From: Candidatus Latescibacterota bacterium
Lineage (GTDB): Bacteria > Blakebacterota > Blakebacteria > Blakebacterales > Blakebacteraceae
Length of the DNA stretch: 11,018 nt
Direction of reading: 5' to 3'
NCBI GenBank assembly: GCA_023135015.1
Contig: JAGLTZ010000033.1
Location: 1 to 11,018, forward strand
Shown in pieces: positions 1 to 8,600 of the stretch (the first letter of the stretch is position 1; every line of letters starts with the position of its first letter). The notes below the pieces were generated by a model. The model was not told the origin of the DNA. It saw nothing but the letters and a program-made list of their open reading frames with translations, and searched no databases. The position numbers and the translations under genes are program-made.

Positions 1-2
1 TC

Positions 3-656
3 CTGATCAACGCCATCTACTTCAACGGGGACTGGACCTATCAGTTCGACAGTGACAAGACGCAGGACGACCAATTCACTCTGCCTGATGGCTCCACAAA
101 GCTTGTCCCGATGATGAACCATGAAGGGGTCACCTTCCCATATTTTGAGTCCGAGGATTTCCAGGCTGTCGATCTCGCCTACGGCGATAGCCTCTTCAGT
201 ATGACAATAATCCTCCCCCAGACGGGCAAGGACCTGAATGCAATTATCGACGGGCTCGACGAGGAAACATGGGAGGGCTGGGTGAACCAGTTTTATCAGC
301 GGGAACTCTCATTATTCCAGATGCCGAAGTTCGAACTCGAATACGAAATAAAGCTCAATGACGTGCTCTCGGCGCTGGGCATGGAGATCGCTTTCAACGC
401 CTACCAGGCGGACTTTCACCGGATGCGCGAGGGGCCGGGCGACACCCTGCACATCTCTAATGTGAAGCACAAAACGTATGTGAAGGTCGATGAGGAGGGC
501 ACCGAGGCTGCCGCCGTTACCTCCGTCGAGATTGGAATTGGCTCTATTCCTGTTCAGACTGTTATGCGGGTGAACCGTCCCTTCCTGTTGGCAATCCGGG
601 AGAGATTCTCCGGCACGATTCTATTCATCGGGAAGATTGTGGACCCTGCCCCGTAG
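3..656 (+). CDS. Serpin family protease inhibitor, C-terminal half (5' partial)
   Basis: Serpins trap serine or cysteine proteases by a suicide mechanism in which the cleaved reactive-centre loop inserts into beta-sheet A. The reading frame is open from base 3 and begins LINAIYFNGDWTYQFD, the conserved serpin block around strand 3A. By comparison with alpha-1-antitrypsin, the first ~180-200 residues lie off the left edge. About 217 residues are visible. They include MPKFELEYEIKLNDVLSALG, the breach/shutter-type segment, and the proximal hinge EEGTEAAAVTS (bases 492-524). The small residues at P15-P9 of this hinge are typical of inhibitory rather than non-inhibitory serpins. The distal end matches NRPFLLAIRE and GTILFIGKIVDP, the normal serpin C-terminus. 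The exact P1 residue is uncertain. The alpha-1-antitrypsin spacing would put it at the Gly of IGIG-SIP, but the loop is about two residues longer before NRPF. Export and target protease cannot be judged because the N-terminus is missing. Family assignment is very secure. Confidence 0.96.
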   Translation: MINAIYFNGDWTYQFDSDKTQDDQFTLPDGSTKLVPMMNHEGVTFPYFESEDFQAVDLAYGDSLFSMTIILPQTGKDLNAIIDGLDEETWEGWVNQFYQRELSLFQMPKFELEYEIKLNDVLSALGMEIAFNAYQADFHRMREGPGDTLHISNVKHKTYVKVDEEGTEAAAVTSVEIGIGSIPVQTVMRVNRPFLLAIRERFSGTILFIGKIVDPAP

Positions 657-695
657 GACTCCTTCAGGATGAATTCGAGCGCCGGATAATTTGTC

Positions 696-1400
696 ATGAT
701 TCATCTCACCAGGAGATGGACCGGGCTTGTGTTATCGGTGGTGTTTCTGATCTCCTGCAGCTGTAGCGTGTTCAAGCTGAAGTCAGCACAGCCGCCCCCC
801 CGTGAAGGCGGTACCGGTCTGCCAGGTGTTCGGATGACAATCTATGCGACACCATTAGAATTATCCGGCGTGGAGTTCACCATCTTCAATCCCGAAGCCG
901 AAGTGAAGATCGAGGAGCAAAAACCGGGGTGGTACCGTATCTCGATGGAGGTATACGTTCAGGGGGATGACGCCGGATTGCTGCTCCTGCGAGGCCTGGA
1001 GATCGAAGTCCTGAGCGAAAAGGATGATCTACAGCATGTGCGGATCAGGGGCTGGATCCCAGCTGAGGCGTTCTCGCAGCCCTCTTCGCCCGTTCAGGAT
1101 CAGGATATCCGGCTGGAGGTGATTGAATGGGCATGGCGGGTGGTGCCCGGAGGGGTCATGATCAACGGGGTAGTGCGCAACAATGGCGGAGACCCGGTGC
1201 ATGACGCGCAGATCACTGTATCCGCGACAGATGAGTTGGGTCAGCCGCTTATACCCAGAACGGTCCGCCTCAAGCCTGATTCACTCTACCCGGGTAATAC
1301 CGCCCACTTTGGGGTTCAGCTCGATGCTATTTACGAACCGTCCCGCATTTACGCACGCTTCAAACTGAGCGCAAAGAAGTATAACCCGCCCGTAAAGTAA
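696..1400 (+). CDS. Lipoprotein with FxLyD-like C-terminal domain
   Basis: This predicted 234-aa envelope lipoprotein has no assigned function. The N-terminus has two Arg (6-7), a hydrophobic core and a canonical lipobox LISC, with Cys21 as the lipidation site. Pro-rich sequence follows (QPPPREGG), as expected for a tether. Residues ~45-125 are beta-rich and contain GWYRI and a later RGWIPAEAF, faintly like a bacterial SH3-type fold, but this is weak. Residues ~132-228 (EWAWRVVPGGVMINGVVRNN to YARFKL) fit the FxLyD-type immunoglobulin-like pattern: an inter-domain 'G.V.N.G...V....V...D..G' signature ending in an aromatic strand. Start: ATG at 696 is used because the upstream in-frame ATG at 669 runs into TAA within seven codons. 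The SD is poor (GGAT). The gene lies 39 nt after the serpin stop on the same strand, so co-transcription is plausible but not proven. The 3' end converges on the CDF gene. Confidence 0.8.
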   Translation: MIHLTRRWTGLVLSVVFLISCSCSVFKLKSAQPPPREGGTGLPGVRMTIYATPLELSGVEFTIFNPEAEVKIEEQKPGWYRISMEVYVQGDDAGLLLLRGLEIEVLSEKDDLQHVRIRGWIPAEAFSQPSSPVQDQDIRLEVIEWAWRVVPGGVMINGVVRNNGGDPVHDAQITVSATDELGQPLIPRTVRLKPDSLYPGNTAHFGVQLDAIYEPSRIYARFKLSAKKYNPPVK

Positions 1401-1530
1401 GCCGCCTCCGACGGAGCACCGATCCATCCTGAGGAAGGACAGGACCTTAACGCCGCTCCCACACATTCCCAAGCCGCGACTCGAGACCTCGTTTCCTGAG
1501 AAGAGCAAGGAGGTGGTCGGCGTTCTTCAA

Positions 1531-2433
1531 CTAATCGAGGGGATCGACGTGAATGGTAGCTCCGATACCCATCTGTTTCCATATCCCGATCTCGAGCTTC
1601 TGCGCTATTTCATGCGCTTCGGAAAGCTTCATTTCCGCCGGCAGGTAAATGTGCAGTGTCAGTTCCTTGTGACGTCCATAATCGTGCATTTTCGTGTCGT
1701 GAATCTGAAGGTCATAGCTGGTGATTTTGGAGGATAGATCGTCAATACCGGCAATTATTTCTTTGCCCGGCTCTTCACCCAAAAGGTGACTTATCGCATT
1801 TTTCATGATTTCGAAGGTCGCATAGAAAATCAGTACCGACACCATGATCCCCAGTACGCCATCAGTCCACCAAAACTGTCCTCCCAGGACGATACCCACA
1901 AGAATGAGCAGGGAGGAGATTGCATCACTCCGGTGGTGCCACCCGTCGGCGATGAGAGAGGGAGAATTCGTCCTTTTCCCCGCTCGAATAGACACCTGGG
2001 CCATCACTTCTTTGGATACTACCGAAACGGCTACCGCGATCAGTGCCAGAGTACCGTATGCCGCCGCCTGCCTGTCGATGAGCCGGTGAACGGATTCCAC
2101 GAGGAAATTGAATGCAACCAGCGCCAGCAGTATCCCTACGATGAGGGCAGCAATCAGTTCTGCCCTCCCGTGACCGAAGGGATGCTTCCTGTCCGGCGGA
2201 ATGGCCGAAACCTTGAAACCGATCAGAACAACAAGCGAGGTGAGGGTATCAGAAAGCGTATGCCATGCGTCGGCCATGATTGCGACCGATGGAGTCAGAA
2301 GACCGACCCAGTACTTCAGGGCGAAGAGTAGGACGTTCACCGTAATCGACAGCGAACTGATGATATAGCCTGTGGCAGTCTTCCGCTCGATACCGTGTCT
2401 GTGTACCGAGGCGGAGTGACCGTGGCCTTTCAT
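1531..2433 (-). CDS. CDF-family cation efflux protein (zinc-type)
   Basis: This inner-membrane divalent-cation/proton antiporter of the cation diffusion facilitator family (FieF/YiiP-like, 300 aa) exports Zn2+ or a similar ion from the cytoplasm. Six membrane segments span residues ~22-208 and a cytoplasmic ZT-dimer domain spans ~210-300 (IHDTKMHDYGRHKELTLHI...IHVDP). Alignment by the conserved FGHG motif (86-89) puts the transport site at H58-xxx-D62 in TM2 and H166-xxx-D170 in TM5. This is the His/Asp set typical of zinc-preferring members, whereas YiiP has Asp in place of H58. The N-terminus is His-rich (MKGHGHSASVHRHG), possibly an extra metal-sensing tail. Start: ATG at 2433 is preferred because a purine-rich AGAGGG sits just upstream. 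The longer GTG start at 2469 falls inside a perfect hairpin and adds a non-conserved leader. The gene is downstream of the APC antiporter on the same strand. Family call is secure; the metal is inferred. Confidence 0.95.
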   Translation of the reverse strand: MKGHGHSASVHRHGIERKTATGYIISSLSITVNVLLFALKYWVGLLTPSVAIMADAWHTLSDTLTSLVVLIGFKVSAIPPDRKHPFGHGRAELIAALIVGILLALVAFNFLVESVHRLIDRQAAAYGTLALIAVAVSVVSKEVMAQVSIRAGKRTNSPSLIADGWHHRSDAISSLLILVGIVLGGQFWWTDGVLGIMVSVLIFYATFEIMKNAISHLLGEEPGKEIIAGIDDLSSKITSYDLQIHDTKMHDYGRHKELTLHIYLPAEMKLSEAHEIAQKLEIGIWKQMGIGATIHVDPLD

Positions 2434-2436
2434 TAT

Positions 2437-2442
2437 CCCTCT
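2437..2442 (-). promoter_or_regulatory. Ribosome binding site deciding the CDF start
   Basis: Read on the minus strand this is AGAGGG, three bases before the ATG at 2433. It supports the 300-residue form over the 312-residue form that would start at GTG 2469. Spacing is short, so it is moderate evidence only. Confidence 0.45.
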
Positions 2443-2458
2443 ACCTGAAAGCAATGAT

Positions 2459-2474
2459 CGCCGGAGCACCGGCG
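2459..2474 (-). other. Intergenic hairpin between APC antiporter and CDF gene
   Basis: CGCCGG (2459-2464), loop AGCA, CCGGCG (2469-2474): a perfect 6-bp GC stem with a 4-nt loop, in the 109-nt gap between the two transporter genes. On the minus strand it is followed by a mixed sequence without a T run, so it is not a convincing intrinsic terminator. It could be an mRNA-stabilising or partially attenuating element, or chance. Confidence 0.3.
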
Positions 2475-2542
2475 GTTCGCATCCGTCTTCATGACGGTAC
2501 TTCGGCCAGGAGATTCATGTAAGCCATGTTGCAATTTAGACC

Positions 2543-3892
2543 CTACGTCACCGCATGGCCACTTCGTCGCTTTATCCATGCGAAAACCGGAACGCCGGCC
2601 AGAAGCAGCAGGAAACCCAGATACAGGGTCTGCCAGCCCAATCCTGCCATCGCCCATAGCGAATAGAGGAGAGCCACCACTGCGACGATCGAAGGCCAGG
2701 TCAGATTCTCACCGACGAACCTCTCCCGCTCGCGCCTGAAGATCACCAGTTCTCCAAGAACGGATAGAGCATAAGGCACGAGGCAGGTCATCGTGGCCAG
2801 CAGGATTACGAATGTATACAGCTCCACCAGACCCCTCGTGTAATTCATCGCCATCAACAGGGTGACCAGTACGCTGGATATCACGATCCCTATCGTCGGT
2901 GTTCCCTTTCCGGATATGCGTCCGAAGATTTCGGGAAAGAGCCCGTCAACAGCCGTCGCCAGGGGAACCTGGCCCTGAAGGAGGATCCACCCGTTGAGAG
3001 CGCCGAAACATGAAATGGATGCCCCCACCGCGACCGCGTAGGCCGCCCACGGGCCGAACATCTCGCTTGCGGCGTCGGCGAAGGGTGCGGTGGATTCAGC
3101 CAGCGCCTCGGGAGAGATGACCCCCATTACCGCGAAAGTGCCGAGGATGTATACAACAGCAGTCAGCAGCGTTCCGAGGATGGTCGCTCGCGGAATCGTT
3201 CTCTCGGGATTTTCAACATTCCCGGTTGGCACGGTCGCCGATTCCAGACCGAGGAAAGCCCAGAGGGTCAATGCAGCCGTGGCAGTTACGGCCGAAAGGG
3301 GCGAGTCACCACTAAGGTTGAATGGAGTGAAGTTATCCATATTGATGAACAGGAGGCCGATGGTGGCGATCCCGACCAGCGGAACCAGCTTCATCACCGT
3401 CGTGACGAGCTGAACAAGGGCCGCCTTTCGCACACCCTCTGCATTGACCCAGGTAAGCAGCCAGATACACCCAAGGGCCGTACCCCCGGCGAGAAGCGGA
3501 ACTTCCGCCAGCGGTGACCAGAAGACTGCAAGGTAGCCTACCAGTGCCACTGCAATAGCGGCGTTCCCGACCCAGATGGATATCCAGTAACCCCAGGCGA
3601 CCAGGAATCCCGCAAAGTCACCGAATGCGTGTCTGGTATAGGCGTAAGGCCCTCCCGCCTTCGGGATAATGCGGCTCAGGCGGGCAAAGGCGAGAGCGAG
3701 GAAGATGGCACCGGCGGCTGTAAAAAGCCAGCCGACCATGCTGATGCCACCGTAGGCTGCAAGTGTAGCGGGCAGCAGGAATACACCCGACCCGATCATG
3801 TTGCCCACCACCAGGGCCGTGCACATCCACAGGCCGAGTTTACGCCTGGCAGGCTCTGTCACCCCATTATTCAATTTCACCCCATGGCACAT
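2543..3892 (-). CDS. APC-superfamily amino-acid antiporter, AdiC-like
   Basis: This 449-aa, probably 12-TM inner-membrane amino acid/polyamine transporter belongs to the APC superfamily and most resembles the arginine:agmatine antiporter AdiC and its relatives. The first helix carries GNMIGSGVFLLPA (residues 30-42), the unwound substrate-binding TM1 motif. LWAFLGLES supplies Trp211 and Glu217, and GWILLQGQ supplies Trp302. All three, and Asn31, sit at a constant offset of nine from AdiC N22, W202, E208 and W293, so the known substrate-gating residues are kept. DGLFPEIFGRISGKGTP is also family-typical. The gene begins with ATG at 3892 without an obvious SD (AAGGG lies 12 nt upstream); later in-frame GTG codons (V5, V11) are alternative starts. 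No amino-acid decarboxylase gene is in the window, so the substrate is unknown. It precedes the CDF gene on the same strand and diverges from the TolC gene. Confidence 0.93.
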   Translation of the reverse strand: MCHGVKLNNGVTEPARRKLGLWMCTALVVGNMIGSGVFLLPATLAAYGGISMVGWLFTAAGAIFLALAFARLSRIIPKAGGPYAYTRHAFGDFAGFLVAWGYWISIWVGNAAIAVALVGYLAVFWSPLAEVPLLAGGTALGCIWLLTWVNAEGVRKAALVQLVTTVMKLVPLVGIATIGLLFINMDNFTPFNLSGDSPLSAVTATAALTLWAFLGLESATVPTGNVENPERTIPRATILGTLLTAVVYILGTFAVMGVISPEALAESTAPFADAASEMFGPWAAYAVAVGASISCFGALNGWILLQGQVPLATAVDGLFPEIFGRISGKGTPTIGIVISSVLVTLLMAMNYTRGLVELYTFVILLATMTCLVPYALSVLGELVIFRRERERFVGENLTWPSIVAVVALLYSLWAMAGLGWQTLYLGFLLLLAGVPVFAWIKRRSGHAVT

Positions 3893-3942
3893 ATTGCAGT
3901 GTAACCCTTAATACCATAGGATTGAGCGGATCGTACACCACA

Positions 3943-3971
3943 TTGTTCACCGCTCCAACCCGCGATATTGT
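3943..3971 (+). promoter_or_regulatory. Possible sigma70-type promoter for the TolC-family gene
   Basis: TTGTTC (3943-3948), a 17-nt spacer and TATTGT (3966-3971) lie in the 207-nt divergent region between the APC and TolC genes. Matches are partial (3/6 and 4/6) but spacing is ideal. This would give a leader of about 120 nt. No comparably good promoter was found for the divergent APC gene. Confidence 0.25.
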
Positions 3972-4044
3972 ATGCTTTCGCTGCAGGTGGTGTTTTCGGC
4001 GGGGTAATTCAATATTTACCGGGTCTCGCCTGTAAGAACTACGA

Positions 4045-4056
4045 GTAATTGATTAC
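4045..4056. promoter_or_regulatory. Small palindrome, possible operator
   Basis: GTAAT-TG-ATTAC is a perfect 5-bp inverted repeat with a 2-nt centre, about 45 nt before the TolC-family start and downstream of the candidate promoter. It could bind a dimeric repressor. No second copy was noticed and no regulator gene is adjacent, so it may be chance. Confidence 0.2.
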
Positions 4057-4083
4057 CTCACTACTAAGCCAGCTCATAGCCTT

Positions 4084-4089
4084 AAGGAG
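4084..4089 (+). promoter_or_regulatory. Ribosome binding site of the TolC-family gene
   Basis: AAGGAG lies 10 nt before ATG 4100. It decides the start against the in-frame TTG at 4049, which has no SD and would place 17 extra residues before the signal peptide. Confidence 0.75.
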
Positions 4090-4099
4090 TTCCCTGCAA

Positions 4100-5626
4100 A
4101 TGTCTTTCAAAGCACTTTACCGGATTGTATCAGTTTCTCTCGTACTGGTATTTACCCTGGGTTCACCGCACAGGATTGTGGCGCAGGATTCAGAAGATTA
4201 CCCGACAGGTAGGCCTATGGATGTGATCGTGCTGGATCTTTATCAGGCCGTGAGGTACGCCCTCGATCAATCTTGGCGGATTGAGCGGGGGCGGATGGGC
4301 CTTTCGCGCGCGGAATTCAACCTCGCCGCCACCCGGGCGGCCCTCAAGTCGAACGCGAGCATGAGCTTTACAGTTCCGGATTTCGATCAATCCCTCACAG
4401 ACTGGACAGACAGCAGTGGAATAACACACATCATCAAGAAACGATCTGCTAAATACTCCAGTAGAATATCTATCCAACAGCCACTGGGCACCGACGGCGT
4501 TGTCTCTCTGAACGGAGTGATGAACCGATCCCAGGTCGATCTCTTTTCGTATTCGCCTACGAACAAATATTACGGTTCAGTTTTCCTCAAGTTCGATCAG
4601 CCTATCCTGCAGCCAAACGGTATAAAGAATGATATCCGGCGCGCGGAGCTCTCTCTTGAAGAGGCCAGGCTGGGCTTCCAGGATGAGGAGATAAGGATTG
4701 AAACAGAGGTTTCCAGGAGCTTCTTCGAACTGCTCGAGTTGACATACAAGGATAAGCTGGCAGCGGAGGAAGTGGAACGGATCGAGCAGGCATACAGCAT
4801 CGGCCAGCCGCTGTTTGAAAGTGGGAGCCTCTCCGAAGTAAACCTGCTGCAGCTCGAGGTTGAACTGGCTTCCCGCCGTGACAGGGCTTCTGCTGCGGCC
4901 GGAAGGCTCGACCGCGAAAAGGACGATTTCAAGCAGGAGATTGGTCTTCCCCTTGAGGATGAAATAAGGCTTGAGCCGGTGCTGGAATACATATCGGTTG
5001 AAATTGATGAGGCGGCTCTCCTGGAGAAAGCGATGCAGCAGCGGAGCGACATTCGTCGGACTATTATCCGAAGAGAAAACCACGAAATGGATATACGTGA
5101 ACGTCGCTCCCAGGGCAGGTTAACGGGAAATGTCAGCATTACTCTCGGCCTGGATGCGCAGGGGAAGGAGATACCGAATCTTGCCGACTCATGGATGGAT
5201 CCCGACCAGGCCCGCGGAGCTGCAATCACCTTCTCACTGCCGCTCTGGGACTGGGGCCGGAACGATGCGAGGGTCGCCTCGAAGCAGGTCGATCTTGATC
5301 AAAACTATCTTCAGGAAGAAGAGAATATCAAAACCATCACACGGGAAGTATCCAGCGCAACGGCAAGAGTCAGGGAGGCCGAGAGCCGGTTGAATCTGTT
5401 GAAGCCGAGCGTGGAAGCGGCCGACCGTTCGTACCAGCTCTCCCTGCAGCAGTTCGAATCAGGAGAACTCAACGTCCTGGACATCCTGCTGACCCAGAAC
5501 CGGCTGGTAGATTCCCACAACAGCTACCTGGAGGCATATCTGGATTACCGGCGCGCAATCATCGACATGCGTGCCGTAGCTACCGGAGCCGGCTATGGCA
5601 GAGGCAGATCCTTCTTCAGGGATTGA
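4100..5626 (+). CDS. TolC-family outer-membrane efflux protein
   Basis: This 508-aa outer-membrane channel subunit of the OEP family forms trimeric exit ducts for tripartite drug-efflux pumps or type I secretion systems. A Sec signal peptide covers residues 1 to ~29 (MSFKALYRIVSVSLVLVFTL, then HRIVAQ, cleavage near Ala/Gln). Two OEP repeats follow. The first has YQAVRYALDQSWRIERG and a long helical stretch with alternating beta segments (QQPLGTDGVVSLNGV). The second ends with a long coiled-coil run from TREVSSATARVREAE through SYQLSLQQFESGELNVLDIL, the classic OEP C-terminal helix. Leu/Glu/Arg-rich coiled-coil helices form most of the chain, as in TolC, and length is normal for the family. 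The ATG at 4100 is chosen on its AAGGAG and the signal peptide. No RND, ABC or membrane-fusion gene adjoins it here, so its pump partner is unknown. It converges on the TldD-like gene with 23 nt between stops. Confidence 0.95.
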   Translation: MSFKALYRIVSVSLVLVFTLGSPHRIVAQDSEDYPTGRPMDVIVLDLYQAVRYALDQSWRIERGRMGLSRAEFNLAATRAALKSNASMSFTVPDFDQSLTDWTDSSGITHIIKKRSAKYSSRISIQQPLGTDGVVSLNGVMNRSQVDLFSYSPTNKYYGSVFLKFDQPILQPNGIKNDIRRAELSLEEARLGFQDEEIRIETEVSRSFFELLELTYKDKLAAEEVERIEQAYSIGQPLFESGSLSEVNLLQLEVELASRRDRASAAAGRLDREKDDFKQEIGLPLEDEIRLEPVLEYISVEIDEAALLEKAMQQRSDIRRTIIRRENHEMDIRERRSQGRLTGNVSITLGLDAQGKEIPNLADSWMDPDQARGAAITFSLPLWDWGRNDARVASKQVDLDQNYLQEEENIKTITREVSSATARVREAESRLNLLKPSVEAADRSYQLSLQQFESGELNVLDILLTQNRLVDSHNSYLEAYLDYRRAIIDMRAVATGAGYGRGRSFFRD

Positions 5627-5630
5627 TTGT

Positions 5631-5647
5631 AGCCGGAACGACCGGCT
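5631..5647. terminator. Hairpin between convergent genes, possible bidirectional terminator
   Basis: AGCCGG (5631-5636), loop AACGA, CCGGCT (5642-5647): a perfect 6-bp GC-rich stem filling the 23-nt gap between the TolC stop (5626) and the TldD-like stop (5650). Neither side has a long T run (CTCTATT on plus; ACAATCA on minus), so termination strength is doubtful, but its position suits a shared terminator. Confidence 0.4.
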
Positions 5648-5649
5648 CT

Positions 5650-8600
5650 CTATTCGGGTATCGGTCTGGACAGGTACGGAAGTATTGCGCGCTTCCCCCT
5701 GATCTCCCCCAGAACGACCTCCTCCAGCAGTATGTCCGGGGCGACTACACTTATCGGTATCCCTTCCAGGTATCCGCCCAGCCTCGTCTGCACCAGATGT
5801 TCCCCGTCTGTGGCACCGAGGATATCCTTGAGCGTTCTGATGACGATCTCATCGAAGAAGTAGCCGCGAACCATCTCCATGCGATCATCTTCGACATAGA
5901 TCCGGTAGGCGAGCTGCGGGCTGGCAATAGCCGCATCGTGAGCCCGCTGCTGTGTCAGACTCTGCCGGTCCACCTGCGCCTGGACCTCGGGCACATGCAT
6001 CCTGGTGATCAACATCCCGTAGGGACTCTGGGAGAGTTCCGCGAGCTCCACAAGTCTCTTCCTCAGATCCCGCAGTGACTCGGGTTCGCCTGTGCTTATG
6101 AGGAGATTGGAAGGCCTGCCCTTGACATACTCTCCGGGCGATGCACGTCCACGACCGTTTGACTCCTTCAGATCACGGGTGGGGGTACGGCTCATGGGAA
6201 GTGCTCTGAGCCATCCATCCTGTACTACCACCAGAGGCTTTGCTTCGACCCCTTCCTCATCGAAGGCGTAATGCCCGACCAGCCGGGTTCCATCCCAGGC
6301 CTCGCAGGTTGGATCGTCGACTACCTGAAAAGTCGCAGGCAGGATCCGCCTGTTCAAACGGTTCGCCAGTGCTCCGGAGTCATCGAAGAAGGCTGCAAAT
6401 GTCTCATTCTCCAACAGAGGAGCGCGCGGGTTGGATAGTTCCTGTGCAAAGAGCTGTGCGAAGAACTCTCCCGCGGCCTGCTCCACCAGCAGGACCGGGC
6501 CGACATAGGGTTCCCCCTCAGGTGCCTCTGCCATCGATTGCAGTTCGGTTATCAGGTTGCGCGCCTCGCTGATCATGGTGCGCCTGTCCGGCAGATCCCC
6601 CGGCGATCTGGTGTGCCAGGCCCTGTAGTCGGCAATGGAGGCACCGTCTTCCGCCTGGGTCTGCACAGCTATGATCAGCTCATAGTCAGTCCTCGTTTGC
6701 CGGATCACAGCCCCTTCGCTGTCCACCAGGCGCGTGACCTTTTTCTCCTCGCTCAATCTTACTTCCGACCTCTGAAGGCCTTGGGCTGATCTGAAGAGGG
6801 CGCTCACCTCGCGGATCCTCTCACGCCACTGCCTCCTGTCCAGTTCGGGCGCCTCCTTCATATCCACGTGGATGTTCCGTGCGGCGGGGGAGAAATCGTC
6901 CGGCTTATCCTTGATGAGGGTATTCCGGGCAAAGGCCCGCTTCGAAGCCAGCTTTGCAAGGGCATCCCTGTAGGTATTGTCGGTGGCAAGCCACAAGGCA
7001 TGCCTCACCGAACCGTAGCCGTCTCCGATAGGTACTGATGTGAAGCCGGGACGCCCCGGACCTGTACGCCCTACGAACTGGGTATTATCGAAAGAGTGAT
7101 CCCCTACCCTCAGCGTTATCGTCGCGTACCTGGTCGAACTCTCAAGATCCATCCGCACGGCTCCGAACGATGCTTCGATATTCCACCGGTTACGGTCGTC
7201 GACCCGGTAGGTGAGATGATAGGGAGCCTCACTGTCGGGTAGCTGCAGCTCACCCATGCTGCGCCCGAGCTCGTCACCCATCGCCAGCATCACGGGCTCG
7301 CTCTGGAGCGCCCGCCGTACAGCCTCCGAAGGGGCCCATTCAGCGAAAGAGGTTTCGGGCTCCATAGGCGGCATGGGAAGTACGGGCGGCCCTGTGGGAG
7401 CCTTCCTCTGCTTCTCCACCTCGATTTCGGAGACGAGCAGAGAAGGTGATACAGCCGAGACCGGAACCTGACCGGATTCGGCGCCGCAATAGCCGTCGAA
7501 GACGGCCGGGTCGTCTCCGGTTATCTCGATCTTGGAAAGACTGGTGAGTGGGGTACCTACGATATCCACGCCCCGGACCAGCTCATCCGGCCTGCCGTCG
7601 GGGTAGACCCTGTAAACCAGCAGCGGCTCCACCTTGTAGCTCTGAGGTCCTATCCTGCCGGTAGATGTGAAACCACCGGAAATGTCGCTGAAGATCAATC
7701 CGTACGGCTTCTCCTGCGCCTTGACCTGCTCGATCAGCTGCTCCCTTAACTCGTCATACGGGATCCTGCGCGAGCTCTCTACGACAAGGTTTCCCTGCCT
7801 GGAGACAGTACGGTAGCCGTTCTGCCGCCGGCCGTGACCGTTGCTGACGGGAAATCCCCTGATTGGACTGCGCGACATAAGGAAGCCCTTTAGAACCCCG
7901 TCGACGACGATATCGGCCCGCTGTGCCATCACCCCCTCGTCATCCACGGTATAGTGTCCCTTCAGGTCCTCGCCGGCATACTCCGTCAATGTCGGGTCAT
8001 CATAGATATCCATAAAGGTGGGCAGGATCTGTTCGCCAACTTTGGAAGTGAAAGTCTGCCCCTCCCGTTCGCTCTTCTGTCTGTGTCCCTCAATGCGGTG
8101 GCCGAAGATCTCGTGAAAGTAGACTGCGGCCGCACGGTTCTGCAGGATGGCAGGCCCGGCGTAGGGCTCCACGACAGGCGCCGTACGCAGTGCCTCCAGA
8201 TCCGCAATCAGGCGCACTATATCGGCCTGGACCTGTTCAGGCTCGGGGAAGCTGTCGGGAGTATTCACATCGTAGATCTCGTACAGGTAAAGCTCCATCC
8301 CGTCCTCTGCCTTGGTCCACGCATATACAACCAGCCGCAACGTGGCGCTCGAAACCAGCGTACGGGTCCCCTCGCTGCTGACCATGTACTTGTCTGTGGT
8401 GGTTGCGGTCAGCTCCACCCTGCTACGGTAGATATCGGGGTGTCCGCGGAAGAGAGCCGAATACGTGCAGGCCAGATCCTCCCACTGCTCCACGTCGACT
8501 TCTATCGATGCCAGGGGCTCCATGTACTCCACCGGGTCGGCGGGACTGAAGTCGCCGGATGGATCCTCACGACGGGATTCGAGCGATGCCTCTGTACGCA

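Noticed and set aside
669..695. ATG at 669 as an earlier start for the lipoprotein
   Set aside because: It is in frame with 696 but meets TAA after six codons.
1405..1425. Small inverted repeat CTCC-GAC-GGAG as terminator of the lipoprotein gene
   Set aside because: The stem is only 4 bp with no T run. The 130-nt convergent gap 1401-1530 has no convincing terminator.
1786..2331. 181-codon open frame on the plus strand opposite the CDF gene
   Set aside because: It is antisense to clearly conserved CDF motifs, and its composition (many Arg, Pro, Gln, His) is that of a shadow frame.
4577..5229. Two long minus-strand open frames (168 and 210 codons) opposite the TolC gene
   Set aside because: They are low-complexity Ser/Arg/Leu-rich translations of the complement of a conserved OEP gene, with no family signature.
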